From JAJEFO01 sp965209045 (lineage in GTDB: Bacteria; Pseudomonadota; Alphaproteobacteria; Rhodobacterales; Rhodobacteraceae), in NCBI GenBank assembly GCA_965209045.1, contig CBDBPW010000002.1, positions 992,001 through 1,056,000 of the forward strand: a stretch of 64,000 nt of DNA, in the 5' to 3' direction. Position 1 is the stretch's first letter. Each line of letters starts with the position of its first letter. A program made the translations under genes and the position numbers. The notes beneath the pieces were generated by a model. The model made no database searches, had not been told where the DNA came from, and saw only the letters and a list, made by a program, of their open reading frames with translations. Shown here piece after piece: positions 18,035 through 26,413 of this stretch.

Positions 18035-18973
18035 TCAGGAGACCCGATCTTCATCCATTGGGTCTGCCGCCGCGCTGAGCTCGCTTCGCAGCCAGTCGCG
18101 GAAATCCGTGACGGTGCGCGAGGACGACGATCCTTCCGGCTGGCAAAGGTAGTACCCGTGTTGCTGAAGCGGCTCGGTCGCCACCGCGACCATGAGAACG
18201 CCGCTGTCAAGGAACTGGGTCATCAAGGGAGGGCCCAGCAACCCGACTCCCTGGCCGTCCAGGACCGCCTGCACAAGGTTGATGTACGAATCATAGGAGC
18301 TCATCCGCGTGTGGTTTCCCAGGACCGATCCCTTGTCCCGGAAGTAGTTGATCCAGATCGAGGAAGGATCATGCGCGGATTCAAACTCCAGGAGCGGAAC
18401 GCCTGCCAGGTCGTTGATGGTCTCGAACGGACCGAACTTGCTGAAGAACGAGTGGCTGCAGAGAGGCAGGATCTGTTGACGCTGCAGGAGGATGCTGGAA
18501 GTGCCGGGCCACGTGCCAGGACCGTAGCGGATCGCGATGTCCACATCCGACTGAACCAGGTTGACGAGATCATGCGACACGAGGAGCCGGAAGTCCGCCT
18601 TCGGGTTGATCCGCCGATAGCGCCCGATGTTCGGCATGAGCCAGTACGTTGACACCCCGGCCGTGGTGGCGATGGTGACCAGGCTGTCTTCCTTGGTGTG
18701 CTCAATCGCGTCGATCTGGTCGACGATCGACTGGAAACCCTGGTTGACCGCGCGAGAGAGACGGCCGCCCGTACGGGTCAGCTTGATGCTGCTGCGCCCG
18801 CGCACGAAAAGTTCAAGGCCCAGATGCGCCTCGAGCTGCTTCACCTGCCGAGACACGGCGACCCGCGTAACGTTGAGCTCCTTTGCCGCCTCCGTGAAAC
18901 TGAGGTTCCGGGCGGATGCCTCGAACGCCAGAAGCGACTTGGGCGGCGGCAGTCTTCGGAAACCGTGAGTCAA
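18035..18973 (-). CDS. LysR-family transcriptional regulator (GcvA-like)
   Basis: A 312-residue LTTR. The N-terminal winged HTH has LLAFEASARNLSFTEAAKELNVTRVAVSRQVKQLE, and the effector domain spans about residues 95-300 with DVDIAIRYGPG, GVPLLEF and AVLDGQGVGLLGPPL. The RYGxG segment is typical of the GcvA/AmpR group. It sits between mttB (same strand, 93 bases downstream) and the divergent betaine transporter, the classic position of an LTTR controlling its neighbours. A symmetric site lies in the divergent intergenic region. The effector may be a betaine or its demethylation product (inference). Confidence 0.92.
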   Translation of the reverse strand: MTHGFRRLPPPKSLLAFEASARNLSFTEAAKELNVTRVAVSRQVKQLEAHLGLELFVRGRSSIKLTRTGGRLSRAVNQGFQSIVDQIDAIEHTKEDSLVTIATTAGVSTYWLMPNIGRYRRINPKADFRLLVSHDLVNLVQSDVDIAIRYGPGTWPGTSSILLQRQQILPLCSHSFFSKFGPFETINDLAGVPLLEFESAHDPSSIWINYFRDKGSVLGNHTRMSSYDSYINLVQAVLDGQGVGLLGPPLMTQFLDSGVLMVAVATEPLQQHGYYLCQPEGSSSSRTVTDFRDWLRSELSAAADPMDEDRVS

Positions 18974-19024
18974 TGCATTGCCCCGTCTTGCCGCCCGGAA
19001 TGATCGCCAGCAGGCGCTGTCAGC

Positions 19025-19051
19025 GTAACCCTGTGTTACTCATCGGATAAC
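19025..19051. promoter_or_regulatory. Candidate LysR operator
   Basis: GTAAC-CCTGT-GTTAC (19025-19039) is a perfect five-base dyad and fits the T-N11-A LysR box; a second overlapping half, GTTAC to ATAAC, extends to 19051. It lies midway between the divergent lysR and transporter starts, about 70-95 bases from the latter. Confidence 0.55.
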
Positions 19052-19117
19052 TTTTTTGCAATGTGATCATGCCTTGAACCTGTGCAACACTCCGGCCACG
19101 GGAGCTGGCGGAAAGGC

Positions 19118-20161
19118 ATGGGCAACGACACGGACGGCAGTGCGGCCATCGAGTGCCGCAACCTGTGGAAGATCTTCGGGAGTCGCGTGGACGAAACGCT
19201 TGCCGCAGCGGAAGCCGGCAAGGTCGACAAGTCCGCTGCCCTGAAGAAGTTCGGTTGCGTGATCGGCGTTGCGGATGTCAGCTTCGATGTCAAGCGAGGC
19301 GAGGTCTTCTGCATCATGGGGCTTTCGGGATCAGGCAAGTCCACGATCCTGAGACATGTCAACCGCCTGATCGAACCGACGGCGGGATCGGTGCTGGTGG
19401 ACGGTCAGGACGTGATGGGCCTTGATGACAGGTCACTCCGGGCGCTCAGGGCCGAAAAGATCGGGATGGTCTTCCAGCACATGGCGCTCTGGCCGCACAA
19501 GACGATCACGGGGAATGTCGCCTTCGGCCTGGAGGTCCAGGGGGCGGACAGGAAGGCCTGCCGCAAGGCTGCCGAGGAGGCGCTTGAAACCGTCGGGCTT
19601 GGCGGCTGGGGCGACCGCTATCCGGACGAGCTCTCCGGCGGCATGCAGCAGCGCGTCGGACTGGCGCGGGCGCTTGCCGCGGACCCGGACATTCTGCTCA
19701 TGGACGAGCCGTTCAGCGCCCTTGACCCGCTGATCCGGCGAGACTTGCAGGACGAGTTTCTCGAACTCTCCGCACGTGCCCGAAAGACAACGCTCTTCAT
19801 CACCCACGACCTGGACGAGGCCATGCGGATCGGCCATCGCATCGCGGTGATGAAGGATGGACGGGTCGATCAGATCGGCACGCCCGAAGCCATAGTGCTT
19901 CGTCCTGAAACCGACTATGTCGCCCGTTTCGTGGGCTCGATCTCCACGCTGAAATACCTTTCGGCCAGCGAAATCACGGTGTCGGGCGACGTGTCGCCGG
20001 ACGCCCCGGTCCTCGGCCCGGACTCCGCCTTGCCCGAGGTCATCGGGGCGCTGGCGAACGGCGCAGACCACCTGGCGATCAGGGACGGGGATCGCCTGAT
20101 CGGGCGTATCGGACGTTCCGAAGTCCTCGCCGCCGTCGGGCGCGACCTGCGGCGGAGATAG
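19118..20161 (+). CDS. Quaternary amine ABC transporter, ATP-binding protein (ProV/OpuAA type)
   Basis: A 347-residue ATPase. It begins with the family-specific IECRNLWKIFG and an insertion (about residues 24-45) before the core, as in ProV. Walker A GLSGSGKST, signature LSGGMQQRVGLARAL, Walker B ILLMDEPFSALDP and the switch His in FITHDLDEAM are all intact. The tail from about residue 270 holds a short CBS-like segment (HLAIRDGDRLIGRIGRSEVL), shorter than the double CBS of ProV/OpuAA osmosensors. ATG 19118 follows GGCGGAAAGG. First gene of a four-gene transport operon with two permeases and a binding protein; drives uptake of glycine betaine-like compounds. Confidence 0.92.
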   Translation: MGNDTDGSAAIECRNLWKIFGSRVDETLAAAEAGKVDKSAALKKFGCVIGVADVSFDVKRGEVFCIMGLSGSGKSTILRHVNRLIEPTAGSVLVDGQDVMGLDDRSLRALRAEKIGMVFQHMALWPHKTITGNVAFGLEVQGADRKACRKAAEEALETVGLGGWGDRYPDELSGGMQQRVGLARALAADPDILLMDEPFSALDPLIRRDLQDEFLELSARARKTTLFITHDLDEAMRIGHRIAVMKDGRVDQIGTPEAIVLRPETDYVARFVGSISTLKYLSASEITVSGDVSPDAPVLGPDSALPEVIGALANGADHLAIRDGDRLIGRIGRSEVLAAVGRDLRRR

Positions 20162-20165
20162 AGCC

Positions 20166-21035
20166 ATGGACCCGTTCCTGAATCCGTTCGACCATTTCAC
20201 GGTTCCCTTCGGGACCTGGGCCGAAGACCTCCTGGACTGGATTGTCGGACACAGCCGGGCCACCCTGCTGGTGGCCAAGGTTCCGGTCCAGTCGTTCCTG
20301 AAATTCGTCCAGGGCGGCATGGAGACCGTCCCCCCGGCGCTTTGCATCCTCGGCGCGGCGGCCGCAGGCTTCCTTCTCTCGGGTTGGCGCCTTGCCTTGA
20401 CGGGATTTGTCTGCCTGACGCTGATAGGCCTTCTGGGCGCGTGGCAGGCGGCGATGACGACGCTTTCAATCGTGATATCGGCGGTGACGATCTGCATCGT
20501 CGTCGGGATGCCGACAGGCATTCTTGCCGCACGCTTCGACGGCTTCTTTCGCGTCCTGCGCCCGGTCCTGGACCTGCTGCAGACAATCCCGAGCTTTGTC
20601 TATCTCGTGCCCGTGGTCATGCTCTTCGGCATCGGCGACACGCCTGGCGTGATCGTGACCTGCATCTTCGCCATCACCCCGCTGATTCGCTTGACCAACC
20701 TGGGAATCCGCGAGGTGCGCGGTGACCTGGTTGAGGCGGCGCGGGCATTCGGCGCGAGCGAGGCGCGGGTCCTCTTCGGCACCCAGCTTCCGCTGGCCCG
20801 CCCCACCATTCTTGCAGGGCTGAACCAGACGGTCCTCCTGTCGCTGTCCATGGCCGTGGTCGCCTCGATGATCTCGGTGGCCGGCCTCGGCAGGATCGTC
20901 CTTGAAGGGATCGGGCGGCTGGATTTCGGAAGCGCAACCGTTGGAGGGCTGGGCATCGTGCTGATGGCGATTGTCGTCGATCGCTACGTGCAGGCGCTTG
21001 GAGCGGCCAGGCAACGCTACAAGGCAGGAGCCTGA
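20166..21035 (+). CDS. Betaine-type ABC transporter permease 1 (ProW-like)
   Basis: A 289-residue inner-membrane permease with about six to seven helices. The BPD_transp_1 domain covers roughly residues 90-285, with LLQTIPSFVYLVPVVMLFGIGDTPGVI and the EAA coupling loop GDLVEAARAFGASEARVLFGTQLPLARPTILAG. It starts four bases after the ATPase stop region. The next gene is a close paralogue, so the transporter probably uses a heterodimeric channel instead of the usual ProW homodimer. Confidence 0.9.
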   Translation: MDPFLNPFDHFTVPFGTWAEDLLDWIVGHSRATLLVAKVPVQSFLKFVQGGMETVPPALCILGAAAAGFLLSGWRLALTGFVCLTLIGLLGAWQAAMTTLSIVISAVTICIVVGMPTGILAARFDGFFRVLRPVLDLLQTIPSFVYLVPVVMLFGIGDTPGVIVTCIFAITPLIRLTNLGIREVRGDLVEAARAFGASEARVLFGTQLPLARPTILAGLNQTVLLSLSMAVVASMISVAGLGRIVLEGIGRLDFGSATVGGLGIVLMAIVVDRYVQALGAARQRYKAGA

Positions 21036-21038
21036 ACG

Positions 21039-21983
21039 ATGGAATGGGCACTGCTTCTCGATCCCTTCGCGACAGTCAGCCTGCCCGTGGCGGAATGGGC
21101 CAACGACGGCATGCGCTGGCTGACGTCGAACTACCGTGGCGCGTTCCAGGCAATCAAGGCGCCGGTGAAATGGGCTCTCGACCTGGTCGAGGACGGCCTC
21201 CGCGGCACGCCGCAGACGGTCCTTCTGGTGATCTCCACCCTGTTCGCATGGCAGATCGTGAACCGCGCCACCGCGCTCCTGACCTTCTGCGGGCTGATCG
21301 TCATCGGGATCATCGGTGCCTGGGATGCGGCCATGACCAGCCTTGCGGTGCTGGTGACCGCCGTTGCCATCTCGACGGCAGCGGGCATTCCGCTCGGGAT
21401 CCTGTGTTCGCGCGTTGATGCAGTCTGGATGGCGGTTCGTCCGGTGCTGGACTTCATGCAGACGATCCCGTCATTCACCTACCTTGTGCCGGTGATCCTG
21501 CTCTTCGGCATCGGCAACGTGCCGGGCGTCATCGTCACGGCCTTCTTTGCGACGCCGCCGCTGGTGCGGCTCACGAACCTTGGCCTGCGCGAGGTCCGGA
21601 CCGATCTTGTCGAGGCGGCGGATGCATTCGGCGCATCACGTTGGAAGCGTCTCCTGTCCATCGAACTGCCGCTCGCCCGCCCGACGATAATGGCCGGAAT
21701 CAACCAGACCGTCATGCTGTCGCTGGCGATGAGCGTCATTGCCTCGATGATCTCGGTCGCCGGGCTCGGCCGCCTGGTGCTTGTCGGCATCAGCCAGCTT
21801 GACCTTGCGCGCGCTTCCGTCGGCGGACTCGGCATCGTGCTTCTCGCCATCATTTTCGACCGCGTCACGCAAGGCTTCGGCTTCACCCGCCGCGACCGCG
21901 GCAACCGCGGGCTCTGGGAACAGGGCCCGGTCGGGTGGCTGCGGGCGCGGGCATTCCACCCCGAACGTCAATCCAGTTCCTAG
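21039..21983 (+). CDS. Betaine-type ABC transporter permease 2 (ProW-like)
   Basis: A 314-residue paralogue of the preceding gene. FMQTIPSFTYLVPVILLFGIGNVPGVI and the EAA loop TDLVEAADAFGASRWKRLLSIELPLARPTIMAG match permease 1 closely, indicating tandem duplication followed by divergence. It has a longer cytoplasmic C-terminal tail (about residues 285-314, rich in Arg and Gly). The start lies three bases after permease 1. The helix-rich core should pair with permease 1 in one complex. Confidence 0.9.
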   Translation: MEWALLLDPFATVSLPVAEWANDGMRWLTSNYRGAFQAIKAPVKWALDLVEDGLRGTPQTVLLVISTLFAWQIVNRATALLTFCGLIVIGIIGAWDAAMTSLAVLVTAVAISTAAGIPLGILCSRVDAVWMAVRPVLDFMQTIPSFTYLVPVILLFGIGNVPGVIVTAFFATPPLVRLTNLGLREVRTDLVEAADAFGASRWKRLLSIELPLARPTIMAGINQTVMLSLAMSVIASMISVAGLGRLVLVGISQLDLARASVGGLGIVLLAIIFDRVTQGFGFTRRDRGNRGLWEQGPVGWLRARAFHPERQSSS

Positions 21984-22002
21984 TCAAATGAAGGAGGATC
22001 AA

Positions 22003-22977
22003 ATGAAACATTTGGCAAAATCGCTCGTGCTCGCCGCAACCGGCGGACTCTTGGCAGGCACGGCCGCGGCCGTTGAAGTCACGGCAATCAGCACGGGAAG
22101 GACGGACCACCAGCTGATCTACGAAGTGATCGAGGACGGCCTCGCGGCGCTAGGCTACGAGAACGGCGAGATGCTGACGGGAAACTACCCTGCCATCCAC
22201 CTGTCAATCGGCCAGGGCGACGCGGACTTCACCGCCGTTCACTGGAAGCCGCTCCATGACGACTTCTACAACAACTCGGGCGGCGATGAAATGCTGGTGC
22301 GCGCAGGTCCCATGTACACCAACGCGATGCAGGGCTATTTCATCGACATCAAGACCGCCGACGCAAACGGCATCAGCGCGCTCGAGCAAATGAAGGATCC
22401 CGCGATCAGGGCGCTCTTCGACACGGATGGCGACGGGCTCGCGAATCTCACCGGCTGCAACCCTGGCTGGGGCTGCGAAAAGGTGATCGAGCATCATCTT
22501 GACGCCTACGAATTGCGCGATCACGTGAACAACGACAAGGGCGAGTACTTCGCGTTGATGGCCGACACGATCGAGCGCTACGAGGCCGGCCAGCCGATCT
22601 TCTACACGACCTGGGCGCCGAACTGGATCATGGGAGTCCTGCAGGAAGGCAGGGACGTGGTGTTCCTGAACGCGCCGTTCTCGTCGCTGCCTGGCAATCC
22701 GGACGCCATGACCGAATGGTCCGACGGGCGCAATCCGGGCTTTGGCGCCAACGACAACTACATCCTTGTCAACAAGGAATTCGCCGATGCCAACCCGAAG
22801 GCAATGGCTTTCTTCAATGGGCTGAGGATTTCCGTAGGCGATCTCAGCGCAATGATGCTGCGGATGAATGCCGGCGAGAAGGAACCCGACCAGATCGAGC
22901 AGATCGCCAGGGACTGGATCGCGACCAATCAAGCGGATTGGGATGCACTCATCGCGGCGGCCAGGTCGGCAGAGTAG
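22003..22977 (+). CDS. Glycine betaine/proline-type substrate-binding protein (ProX/OpuAC family)
   Basis: A 324-residue periplasmic protein. The signal peptide is about residues 1-23 (KSLVLAATGGLLAGTAAA). Then the OpuAC fold: YEVIEDGLAALGYE, DADFTAVHWKPLHDDFYNN, and QPIFYTTWAPNWIMG. The aromatic residues in the last two segments are of the sort that box the quaternary ammonium group. An unusual stretch DTDGDGLANLTGCNPGWGCEKV resembles a calcium loop and has a Cys pair. ATG 22003 has AAGGAGG at ideal spacing. The last gene of the operon, followed by a hairpin terminator. Confidence 0.92.
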   Translation: MKHLAKSLVLAATGGLLAGTAAAVEVTAISTGRTDHQLIYEVIEDGLAALGYENGEMLTGNYPAIHLSIGQGDADFTAVHWKPLHDDFYNNSGGDEMLVRAGPMYTNAMQGYFIDIKTADANGISALEQMKDPAIRALFDTDGDGLANLTGCNPGWGCEKVIEHHLDAYELRDHVNNDKGEYFALMADTIERYEAGQPIFYTTWAPNWIMGVLQEGRDVVFLNAPFSSLPGNPDAMTEWSDGRNPGFGANDNYILVNKEFADANPKAMAFFNGLRISVGDLSAMMLRMNAGEKEPDQIEQIARDWIATNQADWDALIAAARSAE

Positions 22978-22994
22978 GCCATCCTGCCATCAAC

Positions 22995-23018
22995 CGGCCC
23001 ACCCGCCTGGGTGGGCCG
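22995..23018 (+). terminator. Hairpin after the betaine transporter operon
   Basis: CGGCCCACCC-GCCT-GGGTGGGCCG forms a perfect 10-bp stem with a 4-base loop, 17 bases after the binding-protein stop. The following CATTGTC has few T residues, so termination may be partial and let reads continue into the dehydrogenase gene. Confidence 0.7.
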
Positions 23019-23049
23019 CATTGTCACGAGACTGCGGGAACCTGCCGGC

Positions 23050-23979
23050 ATGGCCATTCTCTTCCATTGGAACAGCGCAACCCCCGAGATCTGGCACAAT
23101 GCCTTCGCGGCCGCGGGCTGCGGCAACGACATTCGCTCCCTTGCCGATCCGGGCAACGTTGCCGAAGTCGAGCACGCAGTCGTGTGGGCGCCGCCGGCGG
23201 GTGCCCTGAAGACGTTTCCCCGCCTCAGGTACATCTACTCCATCGGAGCGGGCGTCACCCACGTCACTCTCGATCCGGAGTGGCCGTCCCACGTTCCCAT
23301 CGTGCGCCTCCAGGACCGGATGCTGGTCCTCGACATGTCCTGCCACGTCATCCACTGGGTCCTGCACTTTCACCGGTTCTACGCCCGCTATGCCCGCCAG
23401 CAGGATCAGGGCGTCTGGCTGCACCATCGCTATCCCGAGAACGCCGAACGCCGTGTCTCCGTTCTCGGGCTGGGACAGACGGGCAAGGACGCCTGCATCC
23501 GCCTGCGCGACCTCGGGTTTCCGGTCACCGGATGGGCGCGAAGCCCGAAGCGGATCGAGGGCGTGCGCTGCCTGCATGGCGACGAGAATTTCGACACCGT
23601 CGTGAGGGCGGCGGACATTCTCGTGAACCTGCTTCCCCTCACGGACGCCACCGCGAACATCCTGAACGCCTCCGTCTTCGATCGAATGCCGAAGGGCTCC
23701 TTCCTCATCAACTGCGGACGAGGCGGCTCCGTGGACGACCGCGCTCTCCTGAACGCCCTTGATGGCGGCCATGTCGAATGTGCGGCGCTCGACGTGTTCC
23801 GCGAGGAACCCCTGCCCGCGGACAGCGCATTCTGGACTCATCCCGGCGTGTTCGTGACCCCCCATACGGCTGCCCCGACCAACGAGCGGTCGGCGGCAGA
23901 ATTCATCGCGGCCCAGGTCAAGGTCGCCATGGATGGCGGGCGCCCGGCACCCATTGTCGATCCGGAGCGCGGGTACTGA
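23050..23979 (+). CDS. D-2-hydroxyacid dehydrogenase (GhrA-like glyoxylate/hydroxypyruvate reductase)
   Basis: A 309-residue cytosolic NAD(P)-dependent dehydrogenase. YIYSIGAGVTHV and RLQDRMLVLDMSCHV precede the Rossmann motif VLGLGQTGKDAC (about residue 138). Catalytic residues appear as INCGRGGSVDD (Arg), DVFREEPLP (Glu) and VTPHTAAPT (His). Length equals GhrA (312). It would reduce glyoxylate or hydroxypyruvate to glycolate or D-glycerate. Following a betaine importer and preceding a DAO oxidase, it may handle the glyoxylate-type product of amine oxidation (inference). Confidence 0.88.
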   Translation: MAILFHWNSATPEIWHNAFAAAGCGNDIRSLADPGNVAEVEHAVVWAPPAGALKTFPRLRYIYSIGAGVTHVTLDPEWPSHVPIVRLQDRMLVLDMSCHVIHWVLHFHRFYARYARQQDQGVWLHHRYPENAERRVSVLGLGQTGKDACIRLRDLGFPVTGWARSPKRIEGVRCLHGDENFDTVVRAADILVNLLPLTDATANILNASVFDRMPKGSFLINCGRGGSVDDRALLNALDGGHVECAALDVFREEPLPADSAFWTHPGVFVTPHTAAPTNERSAAEFIAAQVKVAMDGGRPAPIVDPERGY

Positions 23980-23983
23980 ACCC

Positions 23984-25294
23984 GTGCCACGCCCGTCCAT
24001 CATTCCCAGGCACGAGGACAGCAACGGCTGGTGGGAGATCCTGCCCAAGCCGCCCGCCCACAGGGTGCTGCAAGGCGACATCAGGGTGGAGACCGCCATC
24101 GTCGGCGCAGGCGTCTGCGGCATGGCGGTGGCGCATCGACTGGGCGAGCTGCGTCAGGATTCGGAAATCGCCGTGATCGAAGCCGAGCGCGCAGGTTTCG
24201 GCGCCTCTGGCCGCAACGCCGGTTTCATGCTGAACCTGCACTCTCACGGTGCGCCGAAGCGCATCGACATCCTGCGCCGGAACATGAAGCTATGGGAAAG
24301 CGGCCTTTCGGACCTGCGTCGCATGGCGCGCGAATTCCGGATCGACTGCGCGTGGGACGATTTCGGCCGCATCTATGGAGCGGCGGGCCCGGATGGCGAA
24401 AGGCAGATCAAGAAGATCGCGGAAACCCTCGACGAGCTTGAGCAGGAACACAGGTGGCTCGCGCAGGGCGACATGGAAGCCAGGATCGGCACTCGGTTCT
24501 ACGGGCGCGGTCTTCATGTGGCGGGCAACGCGCTGGTGAACCCGGCGGCGCTCATGTGCGGCATTGCGCAGAGTCTACCCCAGAACGTGACCCTCTTCGA
24601 GGAAAGTCCCGTTGTCAGCCTGGAGGGTGCCGACGGAGGCTTCACGCTCGAGACTCCGCAGGGATCTGTCACGGCGGACCGCCTCGTCCTTGCCACCGGC
24701 GTCTTCCTGCGCCAGTTCGGCATCGCGTCCGGCCGCTACGTCCCCATGGCCACTTATGCCAGCCTGACCGCACCGCTGACGGACGATGAGCTGTCGGCGT
24801 CGGGCTTGGGCGAGCCGTTCGGGCTGCTGGCCAGTTCGGAATACGGTGCCACGATTCGACTGACCAATGACAGGCGCATCCTCTTCCGGAACCTGTTCGA
24901 ATTCGCGCCGAATGCGCCCGCCCCGGCCCAAAGAGTCCTGGAAATCGGGAAGATTCACCGCGAAGCCATGCTGAAGCGCTGGCCCGGGCTGCCAAGTGCA
25001 GAGTTCGTGCACTGTTGGGGCGGAACCATGGCGTTCACGTGGAACAACGGCGCGGTCTTCGGGGAATATGCACCCAATCTGTATGCGGTTCTTGCCAGTG
25101 ATGTCTCGCCCATGACACGCGGTGCCGCTGCGGGCCGGCTTCTGGCGGACCTCATGGACGGCAGGGACAGCGAGCTTCTGAGCCTGCAGCTGGGCATTCC
25201 AGGCGCCAGTCGTCTCCCGCCCCGACCATTTCTCGACCTTGGGATTGCAGCCCGGCGCGGCCTTCTTCATTTCGCAGCCCGAAGCGAGTTCTGA
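23984..25294 (+). CDS. FAD-dependent oxidoreductase, DAO family
   Basis: About 436 residues from GTG 23984. The N-terminal FAD motif is AIVGAGVCGMAVAHRLGEL, followed by ERAGFGASGRNAGFM, which is typical of the glycine oxidase/sarcosine oxidase and gamma-glutamylputrescine oxidase (PuuB/OrdL) branches. LVLATGVFLRQFG and the C-terminal CWGGTMAFTWNNG and SDVSPMTRGAAAGRLLADL complete the fold. ATG codons occur only upstream inside the preceding gene, so GTG is preferred. It probably oxidises a secondary or tertiary amine such as sarcosine or dimethylglycine, or a similar N-methyl amino acid, in keeping with the betaine locus; the exact substrate is open. Confidence 0.85.
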   Translation: MPRPSIIPRHEDSNGWWEILPKPPAHRVLQGDIRVETAIVGAGVCGMAVAHRLGELRQDSEIAVIEAERAGFGASGRNAGFMLNLHSHGAPKRIDILRRNMKLWESGLSDLRRMAREFRIDCAWDDFGRIYGAAGPDGERQIKKIAETLDELEQEHRWLAQGDMEARIGTRFYGRGLHVAGNALVNPAALMCGIAQSLPQNVTLFEESPVVSLEGADGGFTLETPQGSVTADRLVLATGVFLRQFGIASGRYVPMATYASLTAPLTDDELSASGLGEPFGLLASSEYGATIRLTNDRRILFRNLFEFAPNAPAPAQRVLEIGKIHREAMLKRWPGLPSAEFVHCWGGTMAFTWNNGAVFGEYAPNLYAVLASDVSPMTRGAAAGRLLADLMDGRDSELLSLQLGIPGASRLPPRPFLDLGIAARRGLLHFAARSEF

Positions 25295-25456
25295 TCGTCG
25301 CGCACGCGTTGTCCGCGGCTGAACGAGCGGTAAGGGTTTGGGGCCGATCTCGTGCACGCGAATTGGGGCACGCCTGCGCCTTGCACACTCTCCCGGCCAC
25401 GGGCGGAAGAAGCATCGGCACACCTGAGAATGCACAGCTGACTTCTCGCCGCCGAG

Positions 25457-25962
25457 ATGTCGGTCAGCACCTTCCTTCTTCGCGGGCTCGGCGGCATCGT
25501 GGGATTCCTGTCCAGAATGTTCGGCGGCGGCGGGTTCCTGATGACGCCGCGCCCGTTCTTCATCGGCATTCCGCCAGCCGTCGCGGTGGCGACCGAAGCC
25601 AACCAGATCGTTGCGTCCTCGTTCCCTGGCGCTCTCGCGCACCTGAAACGACGCACCGTCGACCTGAAGATGAGCATCGCACTTCCGGCGGGATCGCCGG
25701 CGCGACCCTTGGCGTCCAGATCTTCAATGCGCTGAAGGCCATCGGCCAGGTCGGGCTTCTTGTGCGCCTGTCCTACCTCGTCTTCCTGGGAACCATCGGC
25801 AGGCTCATGTTCGCCGACGGCCTGGAGTCGATCCGGAGAATCCGAACGGGACGCCCCGGGCAGCGATACAGGAAGAGCCAGCTCGTCAACGTGCTTCCGT
25901 TCAAGATGGAGTCTTCGCGCGCCCGGAATCCACTTCTCCGTCTTCCCCCCGGTCGGTTGGCG
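25457..25962 (+). pseudogene. TauE/SafE permease gene, broken
   Basis: The front half of a TauE/SafE-family sulfite/organosulfonate exporter. ATG 25457 leads into FLLRGLGGIVGFLSRMFGGGGFLMTP and IPPAVAVATEANQIVASSFPG, the family hallmark. A frameshift near 25680 moves reading to GGIAGATLGVQIFNALKAIGQVGLLV and VFLGTIGRLMF. A second shift near 25915 gives RIHFSVFPPVGW, which matches the start of the second half-repeat, and then the gene ends abruptly. The N-terminal extension (PIAELSV-like) is cut by a stop just upstream. About half of the usual 300 residues is gone. Confidence 0.85.
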
Positions 25963-25973
25963 CAACGACGGCC

Positions 25974-26322
25974 GGCTCGCAGGACTTCACCGAGGCGCCG
26001 GTCCGCATCCGCACGGGCCAGGGATCCCTACCAGTCCAGGATCGGCACGATCAGGTTCGAGCAGCAGACCCTGTTCTCCACGTCTCTCCGCCTGCCCGCG
26101 AATCTCCATGAACGCGACCGTCGCGCACGGTCTTTCCTGACCCGGAACGGGCAGGTCGTCGACATGTTCGAAGCGGCGGCCGACGTCCGGAAGGTCGGAT
26201 TGGAGCGATTCCTGTTCCGGCTCTCGCGCGAGAATCCGCTGATCTACGGGATCATTTCGCTGGCCATCGCCATCATGGCGGGCCGGGGCGCATCGGCGGC
26301 CTTCCGCGTCTTCCGGACGTAG
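25974..26322 (+). pseudogene. TIGR02186-family membrane protein, C-terminal remnant fused to TauE debris
   Basis: Directly after the TauE break the sequence reads QDFTEAPVRIRTGQG, then with a one-base shift near 26030 SRIGTIRFEQQTLFSTSLRLPANL, SFLTRNGQVVDMFEA, DVRKVGLERFLFRLSRENPLIYGIISLAIAI and a closing GRGASAAFRVFR. These are the end signatures of the alphaproteobacterial TIGR02186 membrane protein, which normally lies immediately downstream of a TauE/SafE gene. One deletion thus removed the end of one gene and the start of the next. The conserved partner order confirms that the pair was inherited together before it broke. Confidence 0.8.
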
Positions 26323-26413
26323 GCTTCACGCGCCCTTCGTTCCGCTCTTGCCGAAGACAGGTTGATTGTGCCAATGGCGTTTCCGGCCAATGCCCGACTG
26401 GTTGGGCCGGCGC

